A DNA stretch of 64,000 nt from Sphingomonas sp. S2M10. Lineage in GTDB: Bacteria; Pseudomonadota; Alphaproteobacteria; Sphingomonadales; Sphingomonadaceae. Made by a program: the position numbers and the translations under genes. The DNA lies in the NCBI RefSeq assembly GCF_012650175.1, contig NZ_JAAILI010000079.1, forward strand, positions 62,001 to 126,000. Reading direction: 5' to 3'. A model generated the notes under the pieces. It had not been told where the DNA came from and ran no database searches. It saw only the letters and a list, made by a program, of their open reading frames with translations. Positions within the stretch are counted from its first letter, which is position 1; each line of letters starts with the position of its first letter. This document shows, piece by piece, positions 35,781 through 43,548 of this stretch.

Positions 35781-37781
35781 GTGTCCGAGATGTTCCGCAT
35801 TACGCTGCCCGACGGTTCCGTCCGCGAGGTAGCCCCGGGGACTACCCCGGCGGACATCGCTGCGGCGATCGGTCCGGGTCTGGCCAAGGCGGCGCTCGCC
35901 GCGCGCGTCGATGGCGAGCTGCGCGACATCGGCCGCCCGTTCGAGGGCGACGCCCAGCTCGCGCTCGTGACCGCCAAGGACGAGGCCGACGCGCTCGAAC
36001 TCGCGCGCCACGATTATGCGCATATCCTCGCAGAGGCGGTGCAGCACCTGTTCCCGGGCACGCAGATCACCTTCGGCCCGTCGACCGACGACGGCTTCTA
36101 CTATGACTTCGCGCCGAAGGACCGCCCCTTCACCGAGGAGGACCTGCCCGCGATCGAGGAGGAGATGCGCCGCATCATCGCCAAGGACGAGCCGCTGATC
36201 CGCGAAGTCTGGTCGCGCGCCGACCTGATCGCGCGCTGGACCGCGCAGGGCGAGACCTTCAAGGCCGAATGGGCCCAGGAACTGCCCGAGGGCGAGGAAC
36301 TCACGGTGTACCGCGCCGGCAAGGGCGAGGACGCCTGGCTCGACATGTGCCGTGGCCCCCACCTCGCCTCCACCGGCAAGGTCGCTGCGGATGCGTTCAA
36401 GCTCACGCGCGTGTCGGGTGCCTATTGGCGCGGCGACCAGAAGAACGCGATGCTCAGCCGCATCTACGGCACCGGCTGGCTCAACAAGAAGCAGCTCCAG
36501 GAGCATCTGACCCGCCTGGAAGAGGCCGCCAAGCGCGACCACCGCAAGCTCGGTGCGGAGATGGACCTGTTCCACCTCCAGCAGGAGGCGCATGGCTCGG
36601 TGTTCTGGCACCCCAACGGCTATGTCATCTACCGGGTGCTCGAGGATTATATGCGCCGCGCGGTCAACGCCGCGGGCAGCAAGGAAGTGAAGACCCCGCA
36701 GGTGATGGACGCGCGCCAGTGGGAGCAGTCCGGCCATTGGGGCAAATATCGCCAGAACATGTTCGTCATCCCCGACGAGACCCCGAACATCGAGGACGAG
36801 GGTCCGATGGTGTCGGACGACGTCCAGTGGATGGCGCTCAAGCCGATGAACTGCCCGGCGCACGTGCTGATCTTCAAGCAGGGCATCAAGTCCTATCGCG
36901 ACCTGCCGATGCGCCTCGTGGAGAATGGCTGCTGCCACCGCAACGAGCCGCACGGCGCGCTGCACGGGCTGATGCGCGTCCGCCAGTTCACCCAGGACGA
37001 CGGCCACATCTTCTGCCGCGAGGACCAGATCGTCGACGAGGTGAAGGCGTTCTGCGCGCTGGCCGACCGGGTCTACAAGCATTTCGGCTTCACCTATGCG
37101 ATCAAGCTCGCGCTGCGCCCCGAGAAGCGCTTCGGCACCGAGGAGATGTGGGACCAGGCTGAGAACGAGCTGCGCGACGCGGTCGTCGCCGCCGGTCTCG
37201 CCACGGCGGAATATGGCTGGGAGGAACTGCCCGGCGAGGGCGCCTTCTACGCGCCCAAGCTGGAATGGCATCTCACCGACGCGATCGGCCGCACCTGGCA
37301 GGTCGGCACCATCCAGTCGGACCGGGTGCTGCCCGAGCGGCTCGATGCGTCCTATGTCGGCGAGGATGGCGAGCGCCACCGCCCGGTGATGCTCCACCGC
37401 GCGATCTTCGGTTCGTACGAGCGATTCATCGGCATCCTGATCGAGCATTTCGCCGGCAAGCTGCCGACCTGGCTCGCGCCGGTGCAGGCAGTGGTCGCGA
37501 CGATCGTGTCCGACGCCGACGACTATGCGCGCGAGGTGGTGGCGAAGCTCCAGGCGGCGGGTATCCGCGTCGAGAGCGACCTGCGCAACGAGAAGATCAA
37601 CTACAAGGTGCGCGAGCACTCGCTGGCCAAGGTGCCCAACCTGCTGGTCGTCGGCAAGCGCGAGGCGGAGGAGAGCACCGTCGCGCTCCGCGTGCTCGGC
37701 AGCCAGGGGCAGACCATGCTGACGCTGGACGAGGCGATCGAGCGCCTCAAGGCCGAGGCGCTGGCGCCGGATCTCCGCTGA
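35781..37781 (+). CDS. thrS: Threonyl-tRNA synthetase
   Basis: A 666-residue class II synthetase with the full layout: TGS domain (1-65), editing domain (ARHDYAHILAEAVQHLFPGT with the HxxxH motif; SRADLIARW; CRGPHLASTG), catalytic core (MKPMNCPAHVLIFK with a zinc cysteine; RNEPHGALHGLMRVRQFTQD, motif 2; VLHR-type MLHRAIFGSYERF, motif 3) and anticodon-binding domain. The start is GTG at 35781, supported by AAGGG eight bases upstream; ATG at 35790 is an alternative. It is followed by a terminator-like stem. Confidence 0.97.
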   Translation: MSEMFRITLPDGSVREVAPGTTPADIAAAIGPGLAKAALAARVDGELRDIGRPFEGDAQLALVTAKDEADALELARHDYAHILAEAVQHLFPGTQITFGPSTDDGFYYDFAPKDRPFTEEDLPAIEEEMRRIIAKDEPLIREVWSRADLIARWTAQGETFKAEWAQELPEGEELTVYRAGKGEDAWLDMCRGPHLASTGKVAADAFKLTRVSGAYWRGDQKNAMLSRIYGTGWLNKKQLQEHLTRLEEAAKRDHRKLGAEMDLFHLQQEAHGSVFWHPNGYVIYRVLEDYMRRAVNAAGSKEVKTPQVMDARQWEQSGHWGKYRQNMFVIPDETPNIEDEGPMVSDDVQWMALKPMNCPAHVLIFKQGIKSYRDLPMRLVENGCCHRNEPHGALHGLMRVRQFTQDDGHIFCREDQIVDEVKAFCALADRVYKHFGFTYAIKLALRPEKRFGTEEMWDQAENELRDAVVAAGLATAEYGWEELPGEGAFYAPKLEWHLTDAIGRTWQVGTIQSDRVLPERLDASYVGEDGERHRPVMLHRAIFGSYERFIGILIEHFAGKLPTWLAPVQAVVATIVSDADDYAREVVAKLQAAGIRVESDLRNEKINYKVREHSLAKVPNLLVVGKREAEESTVALRVLGSQGQTMLTLDEAIERLKAEALAPDLR

Positions 37782-37789
37782 CCTTCACG

Positions 37790-37813
37790 CCCCCTCCCGC
37801 TCGCGGGAGGGGG
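37790..37813 (+). terminator. Terminator hairpin of thrS
   Basis: A 10-bp stem pairs 37790-37799 (ccccctcccg) with 37804-37813 (cgggaggggg) around loop CTCG, eight bases after the thrS stop. There is no U-run. Confidence 0.55.
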
Positions 37814-37874
37814 GCCAGCAAGCCAGCGCTGGTCCCGCCTCGCTGTCTTGCCGTACATCTGCTATCCTCCGCCC

Positions 37875-38444
37875 ATGACGCTGTTCCAGAACATGCGCCG
37901 GGGCCTCCTCCCCGCTCGCCTCACGGTCGAGGCGGTCTACGATCTCACCGAAGCCGGGATATTGCCCGAGCAGGATGATTTCGAACTGATCGACGGGGAG
38001 ATCGTCCCGATGGCGGCAGCGAAGGCGGATTGGCACGAGATCATGAAGTCTCGGCTGACCCGGGCGCTCGTACCCGCGCTGGTCGGCGATGCACGGCTGT
38101 ACATCGAAGCGTCGGTCACATTGTCCGAAGACACGCTCGTCGAGCCGGATCTGGCGGTGTGGACGCGTGACATACGGCCCCGCGCCGTGCGGGGTCCTGA
38201 TATCCTCCTGCTGATCGAGGTCGCCGACAGCTCCCTGGCCTATGACCTGCGCGTCAAGGCGCCGCTCTATGCCAGATACGGCGTGCGCGACTATTGGGTG
38301 GTCGACGCGGTGCGCCAGACGATCCGCATCCACCGCATACCCGAGAACGGGATCTACACCGATGTCGAGGAATATGAAGCGCATGACACGGTCGCGCCGC
38401 TGCGCTTCCCGGACCTGACGATACGCCTCGACACGCTGGACTGA
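37875..38444 (+). CDS. Uma2 family endonuclease-like protein
   Basis: A 189-residue protein of the Uma2/DUF820 family with a PD-(D/E)XK nuclease core: LTVEAVYDLTEAGIL, FELIDGEIVPM, LVEPDLAVWT (catalytic Asp), DILLLIEVADSSLAYDLRVK (Glu and Lys) and YARYGVRDYWVVD. Biological role and target are unknown; the family is abundant in cyanobacteria and scattered in alphaproteobacteria. The start at 37875 removes nine non-conserved residues from a longer frame. Confidence 0.9.
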   Translation: MTLFQNMRRGLLPARLTVEAVYDLTEAGILPEQDDFELIDGEIVPMAAAKADWHEIMKSRLTRALVPALVGDARLYIEASVTLSEDTLVEPDLAVWTRDIRPRAVRGPDILLLIEVADSSLAYDLRVKAPLYARYGVRDYWVVDAVRQTIRIHRIPENGIYTDVEEYEAHDTVAPLRFPDLTIRLDTLD

Positions 38445-38474
38445 GCGGGCGGTACGCGAAGGCACCGCCCGCTC
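38443..38474. terminator. Bidirectional hairpin between Uma2 and outer membrane protein genes
   Basis: An 11-bp stem (38443-38453 with 38464-38474) with loop acgcgaaggc begins at the Uma2 stop codon and ends six bases before the convergent stop. Confidence 0.55.
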
Positions 38475-38479
38475 AAGCC

Positions 38480-39175
38480 TCAGAACCGGTACTTCAGCCC
38501 GAACTGCAGGATCGGATAGACCTGATAGTCGTTCGCCGTGTCCTGCAGCGTCTGGCGCTGATTGGCGAGTTCGCGGCGGTAGGTCGCGCCCGCGATCGTC
38601 GGATCGCTCGCCAGCGTGCCGTTCGAGGTGAAGTCGCGAATGCGCACCGCCCCCTGGAACAGCGCGCCCGCCTCCACCGTGAACGCCAGCCCCTTGCGCA
38701 GCTTGCCGCCATAGCCGAGCGTCAGCTGCGGCGCGAAGGCGCGCAGGTCGGCCTGGCCCGTGATGGTGCCGATCTGCTCCGGCGTGAACACCAGGCTGCC
38801 GATCCTTGTCGGCCCGTCCGGCGTCGCACGGACATTGCCGTCGGTACCGTTGTACCGCGCGCCCGCCGAAACGCGGAAGCCGCCGCCGAACGGATAGAGG
38901 TCGACGATCGCTCCCACCGACGAAAGCTTGGCATGGCCGTCATAGTCGATGCCGCCCGAACGGAAGCTGTGGTCCAGCCCCAGAAAGCCGCCATTGACCC
39001 GAGCGCCGACATGCCGATCAAAGCGATAGCCGATTTCCGGCCCCACCCCCAGCGAGCCCGCGGTCACGCCCACGCTCGCCTTGCCGGGCACATCGCCGCC
39101 GGTGGATTGGGCCAGCACGGGGCCGGCAAGGATCATCGCGGCAAGATACGCCGCCGCGCCAAACAGTCGCTGCAT
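38480..39175 (-). CDS. Outer membrane beta-barrel protein, hypothetical
   Basis: A 231-residue exported protein with signal peptide LFGAAAYLAAMILAGPVLAQ and alternating beta strands (GPEIGYRFDRHVGARVNGGF, LSSVGAIVDLYPFGGGFRVS), ending FGLKYRF with a C-terminal Phe, the signal for outer membrane assembly. It resembles small OmpW/OmpA-like eight-strand barrels found widely in sphingomonads. The function is unknown. The start at 39175 is chosen over a GTG at 39187; the sequence before it is GGGGAATGAC. Confidence 0.8.
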   Translation of the reverse strand: MQRLFGAAAYLAAMILAGPVLAQSTGGDVPGKASVGVTAGSLGVGPEIGYRFDRHVGARVNGGFLGLDHSFRSGGIDYDGHAKLSSVGAIVDLYPFGGGFRVSAGARYNGTDGNVRATPDGPTRIGSLVFTPEQIGTITGQADLRAFAPQLTLGYGGKLRKGLAFTVEAGALFQGAVRIRDFTSNGTLASDPTIAGATYRRELANQRQTLQDTANDYQVYPILQFGLKYRF

Positions 39176-39376
39176 GTCATTCCCCACAGTGCCGGCACGC
39201 GGAGGTGTCCGCCGGCATCCCGTGAATTATAGACGTCGAAACAGGCACATGGCGGCTTCGCGCGCGAGATTTTCCGCCCCCGCGCTGCACTTGCCGCGAA
39301 CTATCGCAGCAGAATGCCGCCGGGGGGACCTTCTCTCCGGCACCGATATTGTCTATATAGGGCGCTGACTAACTAC

Positions 39377-39392
39377 AGGAGCCAGTCTTATA
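39377..39392 (+). promoter_or_regulatory. Ribosome-binding site and ATA start of infC
   Basis: AGGAG at 39377-39381 is followed by eight bases and then ATA at 39390-39392, in frame with IF-3. The first in-frame ATG (39402) is 20 bases away, too far for this Shine-Dalgarno sequence. A rare start codon is a known device for IF-3 autoregulation. Confidence 0.65.
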
Positions 39393-39938
39393 CGTTCTCC
39401 CATGCCCCGGCGCCCGATGGCGCCCGCGATGCCGCTGAACGGGCCGCGGTTTAACGAATTCATCCAGTCGCCCAAGGTTCGCGTGATCGACCAGGACGGC
39501 GAAAATCTTGGCGTGATGTACACGCGCGAGGCGATGGCGCAGGCAGCCGAGGTCGGTCTCGATCTCGTCGAAGTGTCGCCCAACGCCGATCCGCCCGTCG
39601 CCAAGTTCCTCGATGTCGGCAAGTTCAAGTACGAGGCGCAGAAGAAGGCGAACCTCGCACGCAAGACTCAGAAGACGCAGGAGATCAAAGAGATCAAGAT
39701 GCGTCCCAACATCGACGATCACGATTACGACGTGAAGATGCGCAACGTGCTGAAGTTCATCGGCGAAGGCGACAAGGTGAAGATCACCCTGCGCTTCCGC
39801 GGCCGTGAGCTTTCGCATGGCCAGCTCGGCATGCAACTGCTCCAGCGCGTGCAGCAGGACTCGGCCGAAGTGGCCAAGGTGGAGAGCTATCCGCGCATGG
39901 AAGGCCGTCAGATGCTGATGGTGCTCTCGCCCAAGTGA
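39390..39938 (+). CDS. infC: Translation initiation factor IF-3
   Basis: A 182-residue initiation factor that binds the 30S subunit and checks the start codon. The N-domain shows NEFIQSPKVRVIDQDGENLG and AAEVGLDLVEVSPNADPPVA, the linker KYEAQKKANLARKTQKTQEI, and the C-domain MRPNIDDHDYDVKMR, KITLRFRGRELSHGQLGM and YPRMEGRQMLMVLSPK. The start is placed at ATA 39390 on the basis of AGGAG spacing; non-AUG starts are the family norm and let IF-3 repress its own translation. The stop overlaps the GTG of the next gene (GTGA at 39935-39938). Confidence 0.93.
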   Translation: MRSPMPRRPMAPAMPLNGPRFNEFIQSPKVRVIDQDGENLGVMYTREAMAQAAEVGLDLVEVSPNADPPVAKFLDVGKFKYEAQKKANLARKTQKTQEIKEIKMRPNIDDHDYDVKMRNVLKFIGEGDKVKITLRFRGRELSHGQLGMQLLQRVQQDSAEVAKVESYPRMEGRQMLMVLSPK

Positions 39939-40813
39939 GACTCGCGCGGCGGTTCGGACATGCGGCCGCCGCCGCCTGGTTCCTGCCGGCAGCGGCGGTC
40001 GCGCAGACCGCCGCCCTGCCGCCCGTTCCCGCTGCAACCAGCGAATCGATCGCCGTGGCGAAGGGTGCGCGACTCGTCTGGGCGGACGAGTTCGACTCCG
40101 GTCGGCTGCCGGATGCGAAGCGCTGGGCCTATGATACCGCCCGCAATCGCGAGGGCTGGTACAACCAGGAACTCCAATATTACGCCGCCAACCGCGCCGA
40201 GAATGCCCGGATCGAAAATGGTCGCCTGATCCTGGAGGCGCGCCGCGAGCGCCTGTCGAACGAACCCGATCATGGCGGCCAGGAATACAGCTCCGCCCGC
40301 CTGTTCACCCGCGGCATCGCCAGCTGGACCTATGGCTTCATCGAGGTCCGCGCCAAGCTCGCCTGCGGCAAGGGGCTGTGGCCGGCGATCTGGCTGCTGG
40401 GAACCGATGGTGGCGGCGGCTGGCCGCGCCAGGGCGAGATCGACGTGATGGAACTGGTCGGCTGGGATCCGCAGACGGTGCACGGCACCATCCATACCGG
40501 CGCCTACAACCATGCGCAGCACACGCAGAAGGGTGCGACGACGCAGGTGGCGGACGCCTGCACCGCCTTCCATACCTACCAGCTCGACTGGACCAAGGAC
40601 CGCATCCTGATCGGCGTCGACGGCCATGCCTATATGCGCTTCGACAACGATCATAAGGGCGATCCCGCCACCTGGCCGTTCGACAAGCCGCAATATCTGC
40701 TGCTCAACGTGGCGGTCGGCGGCTGGGGCGGCATGCAGGGCGTCGACCCCGCCGCCTTCCCGTCCCGGATGGAGGTCGACTATGTCCGCGTCTGGCAGGT
40801 GCCGAAGCGGTGA
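39935..40813 (+). CDS. Secreted GH16 glucanase (laminarinase-like)
   Basis: A 292-residue glycoside hydrolase family 16 enzyme. A signal peptide (ARRFGHAAAAAWFLPAAAVA) precedes LVWADEFDSGRLPDAKRW, GWYNQELQYYAANRAENARI and the catalytic GEIDVMELVG with nucleophile Glu168, Asp170 and acid/base Glu173. NVAVGGWGGMQG and SRMEVDYVRVWQ close the domain. The closest GH16 groups cleave beta-1,3-glucans. The GTG start at 39935 overlaps the infC stop, so translation is probably coupled to infC, which is unexpected for a secreted enzyme. Confidence 0.9.
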   Translation: MRLARRFGHAAAAAWFLPAAAVAQTAALPPVPAATSESIAVAKGARLVWADEFDSGRLPDAKRWAYDTARNREGWYNQELQYYAANRAENARIENGRLILEARRERLSNEPDHGGQEYSSARLFTRGIASWTYGFIEVRAKLACGKGLWPAIWLLGTDGGGGWPRQGEIDVMELVGWDPQTVHGTIHTGAYNHAQHTQKGATTQVADACTAFHTYQLDWTKDRILIGVDGHAYMRFDNDHKGDPATWPFDKPQYLLLNVAVGGWGGMQGVDPAAFPSRMEVDYVRVWQVPKR

Positions 40814-40830
40814 TCGCGCCGCACCCTTTT

Positions 40831-40925
40831 GTCATCCCCGCGAAGGCGGGGATCCATTGGCGCTGAAGCAGCGGTTCCTGCCCCCGGGGCGCAGGCAAAT
40901 GGATTCCCGCCTTCGCGGGAATGAC
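40831..40925. repeat. 95-bp palindromic repeat, family A copy 1
   Basis: Starts gtcatccccgcgaaggcggg and ends cccgccttcgcgggaatgac, giving long self-complementary arms; the central part carries gatccattggcgctgaagc and aaatggatt. The second copy at 52444-52538 has the same length and orientation with a divergent centre. It lies between the GH16 gene and the ferredoxin gene. Confidence 0.8.
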
Positions 40926-40984
40926 GATGGAGGCTTGGTGGCACGAGGAAGGGGCGGCGGGCGTCACCCCCTCCCCGCCCGCGC

Positions 40985-41302
40985 TCAATCCTCGGCAGCG
41001 ATCCGCACGCGCAGGCCGTCCAGCGCGTCGGTGAAGGGCAGCTGGCACGAAAGCCGCGAGGTCGCGTCGCGATCGCTCGTGCTGTCGAGCAGATCGTCCT
41101 CGTCGCGACCCATCTTCGGCAGTTTGTCCGCAAATTCCGGGTCGACATGGACATGGCAGGTGGCGCAGCTGCAGCAGCCGCCGCACAGCGCCAGCAGTTC
41201 GTCGAAGCCATTGTCGCGAATCACTTCCATCACGCTGAGACCGGCCTCGCCGGTTACCGTGCGTTCGGATCCGTCACGCGTCACGACCGTAAGCTGGGGC
41301 AT
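40985..41302 (-). CDS. 2Fe-2S ferredoxin, adrenodoxin/ISC type
   Basis: A 105-residue [2Fe-2S] ferredoxin that passes single electrons. The cluster ligands are Cys40, Cys46 and Cys49 in LCGGCCSCATCHVHVD and Cys86 in RLSCQLPF, the spacing of vertebrate-type ferredoxins used with P450s, Rieske oxygenases or in Fe-S assembly. Two additional cysteines (43 and 44) lie inside the loop, which is unusual. AAGGAG directly abuts an ATG at 41308 but is six bases before the ATG at 41302, so the latter is chosen. It diverges from the DNA glycosylase gene. Confidence 0.93.
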   Translation of the reverse strand: MPQLTVVTRDGSERTVTGEAGLSVMEVIRDNGFDELLALCGGCCSCATCHVHVDPEFADKLPKMGRDEDDLLDSTSDRDATSRLSCQLPFTDALDGLRVRIAAED

Positions 41303-41365
41303 CTGCATCTCCTTGGTTCGCCGCGTCCATGCCGGTGAACCGGACCCGTTTCAAGGAGCCAATCC

Positions 41366-41989
41366 ATGGGCTTGACCGCCGACCAGCTAAAGGGGTCGAT
41401 CGACGCGTTGGCCGTGATCGAACCCGCCTTCGCCGCCGCGCTCGAACGCGCCGGCTATCCCGAGCCGCGCATTCGCGAACCGGGCTATGCCACGCTGCTG
41501 CGTACCATCATCGGCCAGCAGGTGAGCGTCGCCTCCGCCACGGCGGTGTGGAACAAGCTCGACGCGGTGCTCGGCAATGCCGAAGACCCGCTATTGCTCA
41601 CGGCGGCCAGCGACGAAACGCTGCGGAGCGCCGGGCTCTCGCGCCAGAAGATGGGCTATGCCCGCAGCCTTGCCGAGCAGGTGACCAGTGGCGCCCTCGA
41701 TCTCGCCGCGCTGCCGAAGGAGGACGAGGCGGCGATCGCCGCGCTCACCCGCATCAAGGGCATCGGCCGCTGGTCGGCGGAAATCTACCTGCTGTTCGCC
41801 GAAGGTCGGCCGGACATCTGGCCGGCGGGCGACCTGGCGGTGCAAATCGAGATCGGCCGGATCCTCGGCCACCCCGAACGCCCCAGCGAGCAGCTGACCC
41901 GGGACTGGTCCGAGGTTTGGCGCCCGCACCGCGGTGCCGCAGCGATCTTCGCCTGGCACCACTATGGCATGGTGAAGAGCGCGATCTGA
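41366..41989 (+). CDS. DNA-3-methyladenine glycosylase, AlkA/HhH family
   Basis: A 207-residue base-excision repair enzyme that removes alkylated purines. TLLRTIIGQQVSVASATAVW, the helix-hairpin-helix LTRIKGIGRWSAEIYLLFA and WPAGDLAVQ with catalytic Asp156 are all characteristic. It lacks the extra N-terminal domain of Escherichia coli AlkA, as is normal for the short bacterial form. CAAGGAGCC precedes the start. It ends seven bases before the convergent VOC-like gene. Confidence 0.93.
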   Translation: MGLTADQLKGSIDALAVIEPAFAAALERAGYPEPRIREPGYATLLRTIIGQQVSVASATAVWNKLDAVLGNAEDPLLLTAASDETLRSAGLSRQKMGYARSLAEQVTSGALDLAALPKEDEAAIAALTRIKGIGRWSAEIYLLFAEGRPDIWPAGDLAVQIEIGRILGHPERPSEQLTRDWSEVWRPHRGAAAIFAWHHYGMVKSAI

Positions 41990-41996
41990 AGCGCGG

Positions 41997-42476
41997 TCAG
42001 GCGGGCACCCCGCCGCCCATCGCTGCGAGCATGCCCCGCCAGCCGGCGATCGTCATCGTCGCGCGATACTCCGCCTGCATCGGCGGGGTCAGCACCTCCA
42101 CCATGCGATCGCCTTCGATCCATAGTTCGATCACCCCGAAGGCGCCGCCGCGCTTGCGGTATTTGGCGGGCCAGCCCTCGCGTTGGGCAATCTCGAATAC
42201 CGCGTCCTGATCGAGCGGGGTCGCCATCGCGAAGTGCGTGGCGGAGCGCCCCTCGGCTCCGGGCACGCCATAAGCATCGGCGTCCCCCTCCGCCTCGACC
42301 AGACAGGTGCCCCGCGGATAGACTTCGACGGCGCTGTTGTCGGCATCCCCTGCCATCGCCATCCAGCAGCCGCCCGTCACCGGCGGGAAGGGCAGCGCGA
42401 CGCCGCCCCACAGCTCCGCCAGAACCTGGGCGACATGCGCCGGCGCGCGCGCGTCGATCGAAAGATGAAACAGCAT
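41997..42476 (-). CDS. VOC-like protein controlled by a divergent TetR gene
   Basis: A 159-residue protein with the pattern of one VOC/glyoxalase-like domain: MLFHLSIDARAPAHVAQVLA, VEVYPRGTCLVEAEG, GRSATHFAMATPLDQDAVFE and VIELWIEGDRMVEVLTP. The metal site is not clear. It is divergent from a TetR gene; the 105-base gap holds a palindrome that covers possible -35 boxes of both. A TetR-controlled detoxifying or binding role is inferred. Confidence 0.75.
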   Translation of the reverse strand: MLFHLSIDARAPAHVAQVLAELWGGVALPFPPVTGGCWMAMAGDADNSAVEVYPRGTCLVEAEGDADAYGVPGAEGRSATHFAMATPLDQDAVFEIAQREGWPAKYRKRGGAFGVIELWIEGDRMVEVLTPPMQAEYRATMTIAGWRGMLAAMGGGVPA

Positions 42477-42530
42477 GAACCTTCCCCCCGGAAGTCGTTG
42501 CGATGGGCAGCACATAGACAATGGCACAAT

Positions 42531-42555
42531 ATGTGTCAATGCGCATTTGACACAT
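42531..42555. promoter_or_regulatory. Operator candidate in the VOC-TetR divergent promoter
   Basis: ATGTGTCAA at 42531-42539 and TTGACACAT at 42547-42555 are perfect 9-bp inverted arms around tgcgcat. Each arm contains a TTGACA that could be a -35 box: 42547-42552 toward the TetR gene and the complement of 42534-42539 toward the VOC-like gene, the latter with TATGTG 17 bases further on. Confidence 0.65.
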
Positions 42556-42581
42556 TCCATGCCATCGCTTAGCGCAGACGC

Positions 42582-43172
42582 ATGCCCAAGATTCCCGTGG
42601 CCGATACCGGCACCGAGCCCCCTGCCGGGACCGACGAACGCATCGACAAGGCGCTGATGCGGCTGTGCGCCCGCGGCGGCACCTATAATCACGATATGGT
42701 GGCCGAGGAGGCGGGGGTCTCCCGCCGCACCGTCTATCGCCGGTTCGCCGACCAGAAGGCGCTACGCGCGCACGTCTGGCAGCTGCTCTCGCCGCCCGCC
42801 GGCATGCCCGACGATCGCGAACGCCTGCTGGGTGGCGGGCTGTACGAAACCTTCCGCAACTTCGAGGCGAAAGCCGAGGAGATGACGGTGGGGATGGCCA
42901 GCCCCGAGGGCCGCGCGATGCGCAACGATCGCAAGCAGGAGCGCGAACGCAGCTACCGCGCCATGTTCGGCGAGTCGGTCGCCGCGCTGGACGCGGCGGA
43001 CGCGACTGCGGCGCTCGCGGTGATTCAGTTGCTGGGCAGCGGCCTTGCCTGGCGCGAGATGCGCGACCAATGGGATCTCGATGCCGATGCCATGGGCCGC
43101 GCCGCCACCTGGGCGATCAAGGCGCTGATGGCCGATCTGGAACAGCGCGGCAGTCGCCCGCTCGACGCCTGA
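42582..43172 (+). CDS. TetR family transcriptional regulator
   Basis: A 196-residue regulator. The helix-turn-helix is YNHDMVAEEAGVSRRTVYRR followed by FADQKALRAHVW, at about residues 36-68; the rest is a helical ligand-binding domain with AVIQLLGSGLAWREMRDQWD. It is divergent from the VOC-like gene and probably represses both through the palindrome at 42531-42555. The ligand is unknown. Confidence 0.88.
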   Translation: MPKIPVADTGTEPPAGTDERIDKALMRLCARGGTYNHDMVAEEAGVSRRTVYRRFADQKALRAHVWQLLSPPAGMPDDRERLLGGGLYETFRNFEAKAEEMTVGMASPEGRAMRNDRKQERERSYRAMFGESVAALDAADATAALAVIQLLGSGLAWREMRDQWDLDADAMGRAATWAIKALMADLEQRGSRPLDA

Positions 43173-43242
43173 CGCCTCCACGCCGGGCCCGGCATGTGGC
43201 GGGCACCGGCGCGCGGTGATGATCGGGGGATCGCCGGGGGCC

Positions 43243-43533
43243 TCAGCCCTCGGCGCTGTCCGCGTCCTTGGCCTCGCCCTCGGCCGCCGCCTCGCCGCCG
43301 CTCTGGAACCAGGCCTCGACCGGGCCGACCAGCTTGATCGTCAGCGGGTTGCCCTTGCGATCGGTCTTCTTGCCGAGTGCCACGCGCACCCAGCCTTCGG
43401 AGATGCAATATTCCTCGACATCGCGGCGCTCGACGCCCTTGAACTTGATGCCGACGCCGCGCTCCAGCAGTTCGCGGGTGAAATAGGGGCTGCTCGGATT
43501 GACCGACAGACGATCGGGAGGGGTATCGCTCAT
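43243..43533 (-). CDS. DUF3297 family protein
   Basis: A 96-residue protein: PPDRLSVNPSSPYFTRELLE, IKFKGVERRDVEEYCISEGW and VRVALGKKTDRKGNPLTIKL are the conserved DUF3297 segments (glutathione peroxidase-adjacent name in some databases, role unknown), ending with an acidic Ala/Glu tail. It lies 15 bases downstream of the cNMP/TrxR-like gene on the same strand, so they are likely cotranscribed. Confidence 0.88.
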   Translation of the reverse strand: MSDTPPDRLSVNPSSPYFTRELLERGVGIKFKGVERRDVEEYCISEGWVRVALGKKTDRKGNPLTIKLVGPVEAWFQSGGEAAAEGEAKDADSAEG

Positions 43534-43548
43534 GGCCGGCTCATGCCG

